The notes under the pieces are model-generated. The model saw nothing but the letters and a program-made list of their open reading frames with translations. It was not told the DNA's origin and searched no databases. From assembly GCF_000390185.1 (NCBI RefSeq), contig NZ_AQHR01000025.1, positions 1 through 64,000 on the forward strand: a stretch of DNA of 64,000 nt, read 5' to 3'. Numbering within the stretch: position 1 is the first letter of the stretch; every line of letters starts with the position of its first letter. Of the stretch, positions 43,692 to 54,299 are shown piece after piece. The DNA comes from Lunatimonas lonarensis (lineage in GTDB: Bacteria > Bacteroidota > Bacteroidia > Cytophagales > Cyclobacteriaceae). Position numbers and translations under genes: made by a program.

Positions 43692-45641
43692 TTATTTGCT
43701 CAGCGACTCCCTGATAATGCCCTGGAAATAGGACACAAACTCCTCAGGCGAAAAGGTTCCCTGATCACCGGCACCATGCTTACGAAGGGATAGCTTCCGC
43801 TCCTCCTGTTCCTTTTCCCCCACTATGATCATGAACGGGATCTTCTTGACTTCGGCATCACGAATCTTACGTCCTATCTTTTCATCCCGGTTATCAATGC
43901 TGCCACTTATCCCCTCATTTTCCAAGGTCAACTTTATCTCCTCGGCATACGCCACAAATTTTTCTGATATAGGCAGGATAATTACCTGTTCCGGTGCCAA
44001 CCAAAGGGGGAAATTACCCGCACAGTGTTCAATCAAAACCGCTACAAAGCGTTCTAACGAACCAAAGGGAGCCCGGTGTATCATGACGGGCCGGTGACGC
44101 TGATTGTCAGCCCCAACATATTCAAGCTCAAACCGCTGAGGTAGTTGGTAATCCACCTGAATGGTACCTAGTTGCCAACTTCTTCCCAACGCATCCTTTA
44201 CCATGAAGTCCAATTTGGGACCATAAAATGCGGCTTCTCCCAACTCAGTTACGGTAACCAAGCCTCTTTCCTGCGCGGCCTCGATGATAGACTGCTCGGC
44301 TAGGTTCCACGCCTCGTCTTCGCCTATGTATTTTTGCTTATCCTGCGGATCCCTAAGGGAAATCTGGGCGGTGAAATCATTGAAGCCCAATGCTTTGAAA
44401 ACATAAAGCACCAGGTCAATAACCTTCACAAACTCCTCCTTCACCTGATCCTGTCGGCAGAAGATATGGGCATCATCCTGCGTAAATCCCCGTACACGGG
44501 TCAATCCGTGCAATTCACCGCTCTGCTCATATCGGTATACAGTCCCAAACTCCGCATAGCGCACCGGCAACTCCTTATAAGAACGGGGCTTACTCTTGTA
44601 GATCTCACAATGATGGGGACAGTTCATGGGTTTGAGCAAAAACGACTCGCCTTCATTGGGTGTCGCAATCGGCTGAAAGGAGTCCTTGCCGTATTTCTCG
44701 TAATGGCCGGAAGTCTCGTATAGTGCCTTATGTCCGATATGCGGGGTGATCACCTGCTGATAGCCCGACCTATCCTGTTCCTTTTTCAGGAAAGTGACCA
44801 AGCGCTCTCTCAAAAGTGTACCCTTTGGCAACCAAAGAGGCAGACCCATCCCCACCTTTTCGGAAAAGGTAAACAACTCCAGTTCCCTGCCCAACTTTCG
44901 GTGGTCTCGTTTCTTTGCCTCCTCCAGCATTGTCAGGTATTCTTGGAGTTCCTTCGCTTTGGGAAAGGTGATACCGTAGATACGAGTAAGCATCTTGTTT
45001 TTTTCGTCACCCCTCCAATAGGCCCCTGCTATGTTGAGGAGTTTCACCGCCTTGATAAACCCGGTATGGGGAATATGGGGCCCTTTGCAGAGATCCACAA
45101 AGTTACCCTGTTCATAAAAGGTGATCGAGCCATCTTCCAATCCTGCAAGGAGATCAAGTTTATACTCGTCCCCTTTGTTCTTAAAGTATTCTACGGCAGC
45201 GGGTTTGGCGATTTCCTTCCGTACAAACTCACTTTTTTGCTTGGCAAGTTCGGATATTTTGTTTTCTATTTTTTCCAGATCGGCCCCGTCTAGGGGCTTA
45301 TCTCCAAAGTCCACATCATAATAAAAACCATTTTCTATCGGAGGGCCGATTCCAAACTTTATGCCCGGATACAGTGCTTCCAACGCTTCTGCCATCAAGT
45401 GGGCCGATGAATGCCAAAAAGTAGACTTGCCCTCCCGGTCGTTCCATGTAAGTAATTCGATGGAAGCATCTCCCTCGATCGGACGGGTCGCATCCCAAAC
45501 ATCGCCGTTGACTTTGGCCGCAAGCACGTTTCTTGCTAAACCTTCGCTGATACTGGAAGCGATCTGAAGGCCAGTACTCCCTTTTTCAAACTCCCGGACT
45601 GAACCGTCCGGGAAGGTAATTTTAATTTCCTGATTAGACAT
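43692..45641 (-). CDS. thrS: Threonyl-tRNA synthetase
   Basis: This is a complete 649-residue class II synthetase. An N-terminal TGS domain (about 1-62) is followed by an editing domain with [16 protein letters not shown] (about 75-90) and the catalytic core. Zinc-binding and motif-2 regions are visible in [16 protein letters not shown] and [20 protein letters not shown], and motif 3 in [20 protein letters not shown]-terminal anticodon-binding domain completes the protein. It charges tRNA-Thr and clears mischarged Ser. It is the first gene of thrS-infC-rpmI-rplT. No T-box or tRNA-like operator was recognised upstream. Confidence 0.96.
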   Translation of the reverse strand: MSNQEIKITFPDGSVREFEKGSTGLQIASSISEGLARNVLAAKVNGDVWDATRPIEGDASIELLTWNDREGKSTFWHSSAHLMAEALEALYPGIKFGIGPPIENGFYYDVDFGDKPLDGADLEKIENKISELAKQKSEFVRKEIAKPAAVEYFKNKGDEYKLDLLAGLEDGSITFYEQGNFVDLCKGPHIPHTGFIKAVKLLNIAGAYWRGDEKNKMLTRIYGITFPKAKELQEYLTMLEEAKKRDHRKLGRELELFTFSEKVGMGLPLWLPKGTLLRERLVTFLKKEQDRSGYQQVITPHIGHKALYETSGHYEKYGKDSFQPIATPNEGESFLLKPMNCPHHCEIYKSKPRSYKELPVRYAEFGTVYRYEQSGELHGLTRVRGFTQDDAHIFCRQDQVKEEFVKVIDLVLYVFKALGFNDFTAQISLRDPQDKQKYIGEDEAWNLAEQSIIEAAQERGLVTVTELGEAAFYGPKLDFMVKDALGRSWQLGTIQVDYQLPQRFELEYVGADNQRHRPVMIHRAPFGSLERFVAVLIEHCAGNFPLWLAPEQVIILPISEKFVAYAEEIKLTLENEGISGSIDNRDEKIGRKIRDAEVKKIPFMIIVGEKEQEERKLSLRKHGAGDQGTFSPEEFVSYFQGIIRESLSK

Positions 45642-45773
45642 GTAAATTTGGTTTGGTTACGGCGACCTTTACAAACAGGCACCTTTTATCAAGCTGCAAA
45701 TATGGCAATTGCCAATGGCTTTTAAAAATCCGGTGAATGCCCCAATGGGGATATCTTGCTTTCTAGCGGTTTT

Positions 45774-46454
45774 TTAGCCGTCGCCAAAAAACTTCTTTCT
45801 ATGTATGTGAGCGTTTTTCACGATTTCCTGGTACCAGCGAAAGCGCAGTTCCTGTTTTTCAGAATCCCCCAGAAAAAACCCTTCAGGCAAATCATGTCGG
45901 ATCTTTCCCAAAAAATCGTACAGGAAAAGCGAAGCGGTAACAGAAATATTGAAACTTTCGGTAAAGCCAAACATCGGAATATGGATCAGGCCATCGGCTT
46001 CCCGTACCACTTCGTCACTAACACCTTCGTGCTCATTACCGAATACCAGCGCTGTCTTCTGACGGGGGAAAAAATCCCGGATGGATACGCTCCCGCTGTT
46101 TGGGCTGGTGGCATAAATCTGATAGCCCTTGCCCCGCAGGGATGAAAAACAAGAAGCTACCGCAGATTGGGAAGAGTCAGCATATTTATGCAAGTCTATC
46201 CATTGGGCCGCCCCCCGGGTCACGTAGGGATTGATTTTGTAGCTACTGGACTTTTCGATCACATGTACGTCCTGTATGCCAAAGCAATCCGCAGTGCGCA
46301 AAACCGCGGAGGCATTGTGGGGTTTATAGATGTCCTCTAATACGACCGTCAGATACCGTGTCCTGAATGCTAACACCTCCTCGATTCTCCCGAGTTTATG
46401 AGGTGTAATATATCCCTTGAGATATTCCAAAAATTGTAGATCTCTTGCATTCAT
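45774..46454 (-). CDS. TrmH/SpoU-family RNA 2'-O-methyltransferase
   Basis: This protein of about 226 residues has the SPOUT knotted-fold motifs. These are the N-terminal VLEDIYKPHNASAVLRTADCFG, seen here as two shorter halves DIYKPHNASAVLR and TADCFGIQDVHVIE, then ALVFGNEHEGVSDEV and IPMFGFTESFNISVTA. The set fits TrmH, which methylates the 2'-OH of G18 in tRNAs using S-adenosylmethionine. The frame is open to 46541, but the first-residue motif MNARDLQFLEYL at 46454 fits the family start. It lies 99 bp beyond the parC stop in the same direction. Confidence 0.85.
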   Translation of the reverse strand: MNARDLQFLEYLKGYITPHKLGRIEEVLAFRTRYLTVVLEDIYKPHNASAVLRTADCFGIQDVHVIEKSSSYKINPYVTRGAAQWIDLHKYADSSQSAVASCFSSLRGKGYQIYATSPNSGSVSIRDFFPRQKTALVFGNEHEGVSDEVVREADGLIHIPMFGFTESFNISVTASLFLYDFLGKIRHDLPEGFFLGDSEKQELRFRWYQEIVKNAHIHRKKFFGDG

Positions 46455-46552
46455 TGTTATAATCTCCAAATGCAGCATCGAAAACCGCAAATCAACGAAA
46501 CCGAAAGTAGGATTCTTGATGTACATTTCCAGGAATAACATCCCTATAGTTG

Positions 46553-49165
46553 CTAAAAAAGCCCCAGCTGTTCCTCGTCATTTTCTCCCTTTTCCTTTTC
46601 AATCTTAAAATCCACCTGGGACCCTATTTCCAACTCTTCGTCGTCCTCATCATTCTCTTCTTCTTCCGGCTCCGAATTGTGCAGCATGGAGATCTCTTCG
46701 ACAGGATAGGAGGATATTTTATTACCGATGGCTTTCCATCCTTTCACATCGATGAGCATATCCAAATCGTATTCCTGCTCTTCGGATTCTTTGCCTTTTT
46801 TGATCACGATCCTCACCTGTGGCTGCTTGTCAGTGGACACTACCTGCAGATAAGACTGGCGGTGATCGGAAACCACGTTGAACTTTTTGTTCATCGTGCT
46901 GGTCTCGATCAAAAACCGCTTTACGTAATACGTCTTGGAGGCACCATCGTAATAAACCGCAGAAACCACCTTCTGGGGGTCAAACTTCTCGATCAGTAGC
47001 ACTTGCGCTGCCTCGTACCGATTGGTCAGCTCAAAGGAGGTCAATTCATAATCCCCATTTTTATAGAATACGATGATTTTATCCTCACCGAGAAAATTAC
47101 CTATTTTCCTACCACGCTGATCCGTATTCAGCCTACCGATGGAGGCATCATAATAGATGTCCAATCCGCCCAACGTAGAGGCTCCCTGCATCTTAAACTG
47201 AATCTTCCTGACCGGATACTTGGTGAGTATATTGCCACCTGCACCCCTGCCCCTAATCTCAACGGTGCTGAAATCAAAGTCGAAGACCTTGACCCTTGCC
47301 TTGGAACCCTGCGTCAGGCTGACGGAAACGATCTCCGCCTCCCCATTAGGATTGGCAGTCAGGTAGGTTACTTTGGATCCCTTTGTTCCTTTGGTGAGGT
47401 CGTACTCCCTATCCCTGGTTACACCCAATACCTGAAAGCGTTTGACCATACTTCTGCCGGAAGCCCCATCCAAGTACACCAGGTTATACACCATTCGCTC
47501 ATCCCCTTTTCGGAATATGCCCACGTACAGGATATCCTTGCCCACGAAGCCCTTTTCCTGAATCCGTGTTACCACGCATACGCCGTCCCGTCGGATCACG
47601 ATGACATCATCCAAATCGGAGCAGTCACACACAAATTCATCCTTCTTGAGACCATATCCCACAAATCCATCCTGACGGTTCACATATAATTTGGCGTTGT
47701 TGGCCGCTACCACGGTAGCCTCGATGGTGTCAAAGGCCCTGATCTCTGTCCTTCGCTCCCTACCCTTTCCGTATTTGTGGAGCAGGTTTTCGTAATAGCT
47801 GATAGCATATTCGGTAAGATGGTTCAGGTGGTGGTTTACCTCCTTCAGTTCATCCTGCAGCCTACGCATCAGCTCGTCTGCTTTGAATGCATCAAATTTC
47901 GAAATACGTTTGATCTTGATTTCCGTCAGACGTACGATATCCTCTGTGGTAATCTCCCGGTAAAAGTCTGGCTTATAAGGATCCAATCCCCTGTCTATGG
48001 TCTCCAATACCGACTCCCAGGTAGTACACTCTTCTATATCACGGTAGATCCGGTTTTCGATAAAGATCTTCTCCAAAGAAGAAAACAGAAGCTTCTCCAT
48101 CAGTTCCCCCTTTCGAATCTCGAGTTCCCTTCGCAGCAGCTCCTTGGTCAGTTGGGTGTTATAGGCCAACATTTCGTTTACCGACAAAAAAACTGGCTTC
48201 TCGTCGATAATCACACAGGCATTGGGAGAAATGCTGACTTCGCAATCTGTAAAGGCATACAGCGCATCGATGGTCATATCCGGGGATTGGCCAGGGGCCA
48301 GCTGAACCTGAATTTCCACATCCTTGGCTGTGTTGTCCACTACCTTTTTGATCTTGATCTTTCCTTTGTCGTTGGCCTTGATGATGGAATCGATCAGGGA
48401 ATTGGTGGTAGTTCCAAATGGAATATCTTTGATGAGTAGGGTCTTATTGTCTTCTTCCTCTATCCGGGCTCTTACCTTTACCCTTCCACCCCGCAGGCCT
48501 TCGTTGTATTCGGAAAAATCCGCAAGCCCTCCTGTCGGGAAATCGGGCAAAATAGTGGTCTTTTGTCCCTTTAGGACGCATATTGATCCGGCAATAAGCT
48601 CACAGAAATTATGGGGCAAAATCTTTGTGGAAAGCCCCACCGCGATACCGTCAACTCCCTGCGCCAGCAACAACGGAAACTTCACAGGCAAGGTGACCGG
48701 CTCCCTTTTTCTGCCGTCATAGGAAAGCTGCCACTCGGTCGTTTGGGGATTGAATACCACCTCCAGCGCAAACTTGGACAACCTCGCCTCGATGTACCTG
48801 GCAGCGGCGGCGCCATCACCGGTACGCACATCACCCCAGTTACCCTGGGTTTCGATGAGCAGGTCTTTTTGCCCCAAATTCACGATGGCGTCACCGATCG
48901 AGGCGTCTCCATGGGGGTGGTACTGCATGGATTGGCCGATGATATTGGCCACTTTATTGAACCGGCCATCGTCCATCTCCTTCATCGCATGAAGAATTCG
49001 CCGCTGTACCGGCTTGAGGCCGTCTTCGATAGCGGGAACGGCCCGCTCCAGGATCACATAGGAGGCGTAATCCAAGAACCAATCCTTGTACATGCCGGTA
49101 ACCGGCACCGAATCGTGCAGGCTTTCGCCTCCTTTGTCGCCTAGCTCGTTTGTATCTTCACTCAT
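46553..49165 (-). CDS. parC: DNA topoisomerase IV subunit A (ParC-type)
   Basis: This 870-residue protein has a type IIA topoisomerase breakage-rejoining domain: the active-site Tyr is about residue 124 in AARYIEARLS, and YHPHGDASIGDAIVNL precedes it. The C-terminal beta-pinwheel (from about 500) is longer and more divergent than in GyrA and lacks an obvious GyrA box. The last 40 residues are very acidic. Subunit B lies 128 bp upstream. The pair decatenates sister chromosomes. GyrA is the main alternative; the pairing with the ParE-like gene and the missing GyrA box favour topoisomerase IV. Confidence 0.85.
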   Translation of the reverse strand: MSEDTNELGDKGGESLHDSVPVTGMYKDWFLDYASYVILERAVPAIEDGLKPVQRRILHAMKEMDDGRFNKVANIIGQSMQYHPHGDASIGDAIVNLGQKDLLIETQGNWGDVRTGDGAAAARYIEARLSKFALEVVFNPQTTEWQLSYDGRKREPVTLPVKFPLLLAQGVDGIAVGLSTKILPHNFCELIAGSICVLKGQKTTILPDFPTGGLADFSEYNEGLRGGRVKVRARIEEEDNKTLLIKDIPFGTTTNSLIDSIIKANDKGKIKIKKVVDNTAKDVEIQVQLAPGQSPDMTIDALYAFTDCEVSISPNACVIIDEKPVFLSVNEMLAYNTQLTKELLRRELEIRKGELMEKLLFSSLEKIFIENRIYRDIEECTTWESVLETIDRGLDPYKPDFYREITTEDIVRLTEIKIKRISKFDAFKADELMRRLQDELKEVNHHLNHLTEYAISYYENLLHKYGKGRERRTEIRAFDTIEATVVAANNAKLYVNRQDGFVGYGLKKDEFVCDCSDLDDVIVIRRDGVCVVTRIQEKGFVGKDILYVGIFRKGDERMVYNLVYLDGASGRSMVKRFQVLGVTRDREYDLTKGTKGSKVTYLTANPNGEAEIVSVSLTQGSKARVKVFDFDFSTVEIRGRGAGGNILTKYPVRKIQFKMQGASTLGGLDIYYDASIGRLNTDQRGRKIGNFLGEDKIIVFYKNGDYELTSFELTNRYEAAQVLLIEKFDPQKVVSAVYYDGASKTYYVKRFLIETSTMNKKFNVVSDHRQSYLQVVSTDKQPQVRIVIKKGKESEEQEYDLDMLIDVKGWKAIGNKISSYPVEEISMLHNSEPEEEENDEDDEELEIGSQVDFKIEKEKGENDEEQLGLF

Positions 49166-49293
49166 GTGTTTGTATCCTACTTCGTATTAATCAATTCGGT
49201 TGGTCAAGTCCAACCTGTGGGTAGAAAACCTGCTGATTACCAATTACTTTCACGAACGGAAATGATTCCACCGGGTAAATATCGATAAATGGA

Positions 49294-51192
49294 TCACGCG
49301 GCTTCGCTGTCCTCCTCACTTTGCGCCTTTTTGGGGTCATCAAGTGCCAAATCTCTTTCGATCCGGAGGTTATCTATGATAAATGCCTGTCGATTGGGCG
49401 TGTTTTTGCCCATATAAAAACTCAACAGCTCCGCAATTTTGGTTTCCTTGTTGAGAATAATCGGATCCAACCGGATTTCCTCACCGATAAAATTCCCAAA
49501 CTCTTCTGGTGAAATCTCACCAAGCCCCTTGAACCGGGTTATTTCAGCACTTTTCCCCAGCTTATGGATAGCCCGCTGTCGCTCCTCATCAGTGTAGCAA
49601 TAAATGGTCTCCTTCTTGTTTCTCACCCGAAACAAGGGTGTATCCAGAATGAAAAGGTGGCCATTTCGTACCAAGTCCGGAAAAAACTGAAGAAAGTAGG
49701 TCATTATCAACAGCCGTATGTGCATGCCGTCCACGTCCGCATCAGTTGCTATCACGATCATTCGGTACCGAAGCCCCTCGATGCCATCTTCTATGTTCAG
49801 GGCATGTTGCAGCAAGTTGAACTCCTCGTTTTCATACACCACCTTTTTGGTCATACCAAAGCAGTTAAGGGGCTTACCACGTAGGGAAAAAACCGCCTGG
49901 GTTTGGACATCACGGGATTTGGTGATGGATCCGGAAGCTGAATCTCCCTCGGTAATGAACAGCATGGTGTTGTTTCTAAGCTCTTCATCCACCTTTGTGT
50001 CGTCGTAATGTGCCCGACAATCCCGCAGCTTTTTGTTGTGTAAATTTGCCTTTTTGGCCCTTTCGTTGGCCAGTTTTTTTATTCCCGATATCTCCTTTCG
50101 CTCGCGTTCAGACTGGAGAATTCGTTTCAGGATGGCATCCGCCACGGAGGGGTTTTTGTGGAGAAAATTATCCAGCTCTGTCTTGACAAAATCATTGACA
50201 AAAGTCCGCAGGGTCGGGCCATCCGGACCCACGCTCTGCGATCCCAATTTCGTCTTGGTCTGTGATTCAAAAACAGGTTCCTGTACCCTTACCGCAATGG
50301 CAGCCACCACCGATTGCCGAATATCGGAGGCATCGTAATCCTTTTTATAAAATTCCCTAATCGTTTTTACCACCGCCTCCCGAAACGCCGCCAAATGGGT
50401 GCCCCCTTGCGTGGTAAACTGGCCGTTTACAAAAGAGTAGTACTCTTCGCCATACTGATTGCTATGGGAAATTGCCATCTCGATATCCTTGCCCTTAAGG
50501 TGGATGACCGGATACCGAATCTGTTCGTCATCCACTTTGCGCATAAGTAGATCGTATAGACCCCGCTCGGAGAAATATTTTTTTCCGTTGTAATTGATGG
50601 TAAGACCGGCATTAAGAAAGGCATAGTTCCAGATCTGGTTTTCCAGGTACTCCGGAATAAAATGGTAATTTTTGAACACTGTAGCGTCCGGAGTGAAAAC
50701 AACCTTGGTACCATTTCGCTCCGTGGTCTTTTCAAGCGGCTTATCTACCGTAAGAATTCCCTTTTCAAATTCCGCAATCTTGGTCTCTCCATCCCTGAAA
50801 GATTGTACCCTGAAATACTGAGAAAGTGCATTCACGGCCTTGGTACCCACCCCATTGAGGCCGACGGATTTCTGAAACGCACCGGAATCGTATTTTCCGC
50901 CCGTATTGATCTTGGATACGCAATCTATGACCTTACCAAGTGGAATCCCCCGTCCGTAATCCCTCACTTCTACCAAGTGCTCGGATATTTTGATATCGAT
51001 GGTACGTCCATAACCCATCATGTGTTCGTCGATACTATTGTCCAACACTTCCTTCACCAAGACGTAAATACCATCATCCTGTGCACTGCCATCTCCTAAT
51101 TTACCGATATACATGCCCGGACGTAGGCGAATATGCTCCCGCCAATCCAGGGACTTGATACTTTCTTCGGTGTATTTCACATTATCTGCCAT
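49294..51192 (-). CDS. parE: DNA topoisomerase IV subunit B (ParE-type)
   Basis: This 632-residue protein has a GHKL ATPase domain, with [22 protein letters not shown] and [21 protein letters not shown] region shows [11 protein letters not shown] and the metal-binding [12 protein letters not shown], and the C-terminal [13 protein letters not shown]-type tail is of ParE length. It supplies ATP hydrolysis for DNA strand passage by topoisomerase IV. The two genes are arranged parE then parC in the same direction, probably one operon that starts with the small membrane protein gene 5 bp upstream. Confidence 0.9.
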   Translation of the reverse strand: MADNVKYTEESIKSLDWREHIRLRPGMYIGKLGDGSAQDDGIYVLVKEVLDNSIDEHMMGYGRTIDIKISEHLVEVRDYGRGIPLGKVIDCVSKINTGGKYDSGAFQKSVGLNGVGTKAVNALSQYFRVQSFRDGETKIAEFEKGILTVDKPLEKTTERNGTKVVFTPDATVFKNYHFIPEYLENQIWNYAFLNAGLTINYNGKKYFSERGLYDLLMRKVDDEQIRYPVIHLKGKDIEMAISHSNQYGEEYYSFVNGQFTTQGGTHLAAFREAVVKTIREFYKKDYDASDIRQSVVAAIAVRVQEPVFESQTKTKLGSQSVGPDGPTLRTFVNDFVKTELDNFLHKNPSVADAILKRILQSERERKEISGIKKLANERAKKANLHNKKLRDCRAHYDDTKVDEELRNNTMLFITEGDSASGSITKSRDVQTQAVFSLRGKPLNCFGMTKKVVYENEEFNLLQHALNIEDGIEGLRYRMIVIATDADVDGMHIRLLIMTYFLQFFPDLVRNGHLFILDTPLFRVRNKKETIYCYTDEERQRAIHKLGKSAEITRFKGLGEISPEEFGNFIGEEIRLDPIILNKETKIAELLSFYMGKNTPNRQAFIIDNLRIERDLALDDPKKAQSEEDSEAA

Positions 51193-51197
51193 AGCTG

Positions 51198-51698
51198 CTA
51201 ATTAGTAGGGCCTGTCTTTACTTGCTTGATCTTAGCGGCTAGGAGGTAAAACAAAACCGCGATCCAAACGACGTATAATATCGGCACCAGGTAAAAAAAG
51301 AAATTGATCTCCTCACTCTTAATCTCATTCTGATTGGTAATGCTGTGCAAATAAAACACAAAAACGATGGTGGAAATATTCACGACTCCAGTAAAGGTGT
51401 AGACCCAGGTCAGCACCTGATCGCGAAATGGATCACCAACCGGAAAAACCCGTTTCAATGAACCCGTGTACTGCGTTTCTATCAGTTTGGCGGGCAGGAT
51501 CAGCAAAACATTGGAGACTAGAAAAACCCCGACGACCAAGTAAAACAGGATCTCCTTACTTACTTGCTTTAGGGGTAATCCGCGTGCAGAAAGCTCATAG
51601 GTAACATATTCCGGGGACGCCGAGTAGATATATAGGAAAGCAATCAGAAAGAATACTGCACTCAGAAAATAAAATGCCTTGCCAAGTCTAACGTACAT
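51198..51698 (-). CDS. Conserved four-helix membrane protein of unknown function
   Basis: This 166-residue protein has four hydrophobic segments (about 7-26, 48-66, 91-112 and 131-153) and no recognised catalytic motif. It ends in a short basic tail ([14 protein letters not shown]). It lies 5 bp upstream of parE in the same direction, so it is probably translated from the same message, although no functional link to topoisomerase IV is known. I do not recognise the family. The gene looks real from its composition, its position and the absence of a competing frame. Confidence 0.65.
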   Translation of the reverse strand: MYVRLGKAFYFLSAVFFLIAFLYIYSASPEYVTYELSARGLPLKQVSKEILFYLVVGVFLVSNVLLILPAKLIETQYTGSLKRVFPVGDPFRDQVLTWVYTFTGVVNISTIVFVFYLHSITNQNEIKSEEINFFFYLVPILYVVWIAVLFYLLAAKIKQVKTGPTN

Positions 51699-51809
51699 AT
51701 TTTTGGTGAATTAAGCCGCTAATATAAATATTAAAACGGTTTCATTTCCCCCACTTCACCAATCCATACGCGAGCCTGCAATAAACCAAGGATTTACAGG
51801 CCACATTTT

Positions 51810-52715
51810 TTATCGGAACACCAACTCCCTATCCTCCTGCTTTCCAATTCCCCGGAGAAATAAACGGTCGGGATAAACATCCACCACAGCTCCGAGGGCG
51901 TCGGTGGGGGATTCTACCATCCCATAAAAGGTTAGATGATGCACGCCATCTTCTACTACATAGTTGCCCCCGTGGTGATGCCCGGAAAAGTAGGCGACTA
52001 CTCCCGGAAAATCAGCTATTATTCGTAATACCTCCCCATGGTTAAGCAGCTGAAGCCCGTTTTCCGGCAGGGCTGGGTAATGACAAAAAAGGACGGTTTT
52101 CAATCCCTCTTGCTCACCGGACTTTAGGACTTTTTGTAGCCAGCTCATTTGCTTTTTGCCAAGTCCACCGTTCCAAGGCTTGGCATTATTGGCACCAGAC
52201 TGTTCAAGTGACAGCAACAGGGCTTCGGCATGACGATAGCCTTTGGAACCCTTTTCATGCCCATCCAAGCTTACATCCATCCCATTCAAGACCACAAACT
52301 GTATCGGCCCCTGCTGCCAGGAAAAATAGCCTCGGGGATTATCAAGGATTCCCGGAACCTTTCTTTTTTCGGCGTCCGTTACGCTGAAGTCGTGATTACC
52401 AAATACATGATACACCGGAGATTTGCTGGCTTGTAAAAGTGCTAGTGGCTTCGCAAAACTATCAATGTCTTCATCGATCAAGTCACCCAGGTTTACCGTA
52501 AACGAGAGTTCATACCCATTTAGCACGTTAATGGTATTTTCCAAGGTACGCAGTGTCCCTCGGTAATTCCGCAAACCAGCCTGATCCTTATCTGCATACT
52601 GCACGTCCGTAATCACGCCAAAGGAAAACAAAGGAAGATCGTTGGTTTGTGTGAATGCAGGGTAGGCTGTAAAACAGGCACTAAGCATAAACAAAATAGT
52701 AAGACTATAGCTCAT
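51810..52715 (-). CDS. Calcineurin-like metallophosphoesterase, exported
   Basis: This 301-residue protein has a signal peptide (LTILFMLSACFTAYPAF). The metallophosphoesterase motifs are in order: GVITDVQYAD (D-x-Q variant), NLGDLIDE, FGNHD, FCHYPALP and FSGHHHGG. The D-x-Q opening and the FGNHDF block resemble Mn-dependent ADP-ribose/CDP-alcohol diphosphatases. It probably hydrolyses a phosphodiester or nucleotide-sugar in the periplasm. It overlaps the upstream sialate O-acetylesterase-like gene by 11 bp, so the two are translationally linked. Confidence 0.82.
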   Translation of the reverse strand: MSYSLTILFMLSACFTAYPAFTQTNDLPLFSFGVITDVQYADKDQAGLRNYRGTLRTLENTINVLNGYELSFTVNLGDLIDEDIDSFAKPLALLQASKSPVYHVFGNHDFSVTDAEKRKVPGILDNPRGYFSWQQGPIQFVVLNGMDVSLDGHEKGSKGYRHAEALLLSLEQSGANNAKPWNGGLGKKQMSWLQKVLKSGEQEGLKTVLFCHYPALPENGLQLLNHGEVLRIIADFPGVVAYFSGHHHGGNYVVEDGVHHLTFYGMVESPTDALGAVVDVYPDRLFLRGIGKQEDRELVFR

Positions 52716-53478
52716 GGGTAGGGTGGGTTAAATTTTTCATCTTTTGCGCGTATCGTTTACCCAACTTCAATTGACTTTTGGTGTCAAAATGAACTTCATC
52801 AAAGGTTTTGGTACCTTTCGAAGAAACTACGGCCGTATGGGGTACCTGCCCCGGTAGCTGCATGAGCAACCTGTTGAAGGCATCTCTGCCCGGTTGATCT
52901 TCTGCTATTTCGCCCGCTACAAAGGGCAACTGGGGCAACTCCATGTCGGCTCGTATGCGTTGGATCAGTTTCTCCAGATCAGACATATAGGTATCCAGTT
53001 TCCCCAAATCGGATTCGCCTTGATGCCATATCACCCCCTTTATGATCCCGAAAGCGGCTGCCTCGCGGGCTTTTTGAATCAATTGCTCATAATAATCTGT
53101 ACCGGGCATCCATTCTGCGATTGAGGTTCCTCCGCGCGCGTTGACCACCAGACCCACTTTGGCCGAAGTACGTTTTGCTACGTGTCGCGCAAACGAATAG
53201 GCCGGGCTAAGCCGTTGCATGGACTCCTCCTTTCGAATGGATGAGTACAGGTTTAACGGATTCTTTGCAGGAACCCAGGGAGTGGACCCGTCACCTGTGT
53301 ACAAAAAAACACCAGCCAACTCCCCAGTAAGCTTGGGCGGGATATTAGCCCTACCCGCCATGTTGGACTGCCCTATGGCCAGATATATCTCCATGGGCCT
53401 GGCAGCCTGTTGGGCCAGGCCGATCGATTCAGGCAGATAAACTCCAACAATAGCGACGAATATCAGAAAGAAACGCAT
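52705..53478 (-). CDS. Sialate O-acetylesterase-like SGNH hydrolase (SASA domain)
   Basis: This 257-residue protein has a signal peptide (FFLIFVAIVGVYLPESIGLA). The SGNH/SASA block I motif is YLAIGQSNMAGRA with the nucleophile Ser, block III is GVIWHQGESDLG, and a C-terminal FDEVHFDTKSQLKLG carries the Asp/His. Family members remove acetyl groups from sialic acid or plant polysaccharides. It overlaps the metallophosphoesterase gene by 11 bp. The substrate is open; a polysaccharide ester is likely in a carbohydrate-degrading bacterium. Confidence 0.82.
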   Translation of the reverse strand: MRFFLIFVAIVGVYLPESIGLAQQAARPMEIYLAIGQSNMAGRANIPPKLTGELAGVFLYTGDGSTPWVPAKNPLNLYSSIRKEESMQRLSPAYSFARHVAKRTSAKVGLVVNARGGTSIAEWMPGTDYYEQLIQKAREAAAFGIIKGVIWHQGESDLGKLDTYMSDLEKLIQRIRADMELPQLPFVAGEIAEDQPGRDAFNRLLMQLPGQVPHTAVVSSKGTKTFDEVHFDTKSQLKLGKRYAQKMKNLTHPTHEL

Positions 53479-53708
53479 AGTACCGATAATGATTTTTTGA
53501 AAGATAGCGATATGACCCTATATTTAAAAGGATTTACCGAGGCGACTTTCCGTAGGCATGAACGCACTCTGACTTATCCTGACTGAGGCGGATTAACCAG
53601 AGAAAGATCCAATCAAATGAAACCGAGCCCCGCCAACGGGGAAATACCAAGGATTTTCCCGTCGTCTATCGGGACAATTAATGACCTTGAAAAAACCATG
53701 ACAGACGC

Positions 53709-54290
53709 ATGACAAAACAAATTGCCCTTTTTATTTCCCGTTTGGTTCATCCGTTGGTAATCCTGACTTTTTTTGTCTTTTACAGTAACATCAAGATTCA
53801 GGAGTCTTCCCAAGCCCTTGTAACGATCGCTGCGATGATCGGACTCACCATCATCCCGTTGACCCTTTGGAACTGGATAAAACTTAAGCAGGGGGTCTAC
53901 CATAATTTCGATGTATCTGTTCGCGAACAGCGCTACTCTATGTTCGGCTTTGTTTTCCTACTTGCCGGCTTGCTTATCGCCTACCTTTACCTCAGTGAAC
54001 AACCTCGGGAAATACGACTCGGTTCACTGCTGATGATCCAAGTTATAGTCCTTTCATTCCTAGTTAACTTCCGCCTTAAATCCTCCCTTCACCTCGCGGT
54101 ATGTAGCTACATTGCCTTGGGCCTGGTCCCACTCAACCCAACTTGGTCGGTGGTTTTGGCGGCCGCTATCCCTCTATTGGCTTGGTCTCGGGTACACCTG
54201 GGCAGGCACCGCTGGATAGAAGTAGCCACCGGTACATTCATAGGTTCCTTTACCGGAGTCCAGTTGCTTTATCAACTTGACTTTCTTTAG
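53709..54290 (+). CDS. PAP2-family membrane phosphatase-like protein
   Basis: This 193-residue protein has about five hydrophobic segments. It keeps recognisable PAP2 motifs: SSLHLAV (motif 2 His) and SRVHLGRHRWIEV (motif 3, SR-x-x-L-G-R-H-x-x-x-E where most members have Asp). The K-x6-RP first motif is not clear. Members dephosphorylate lipids such as undecaprenyl or phosphatidic phosphates. The weakened first motif means that activity is uncertain. It stands alone between divergent and convergent genes. Confidence 0.6.
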   Translation: MTKQIALFISRLVHPLVILTFFVFYSNIKIQESSQALVTIAAMIGLTIIPLTLWNWIKLKQGVYHNFDVSVREQRYSMFGFVFLLAGLLIAYLYLSEQPREIRLGSLLMIQVIVLSFLVNFRLKSSLHLAVCSYIALGLVPLNPTWSVVLAAAIPLLAWSRVHLGRHRWIEVATGTFIGSFTGVQLLYQLDFL

Positions 54291-54299
54291 CAGGTTGGC

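Noticed and set aside
47003-48439. Two long plus-strand open frames (228 and 220 codons) opposite parC
   Set aside because: They are antisense to an intact topoisomerase gene with all motifs and show no protein-family signature.
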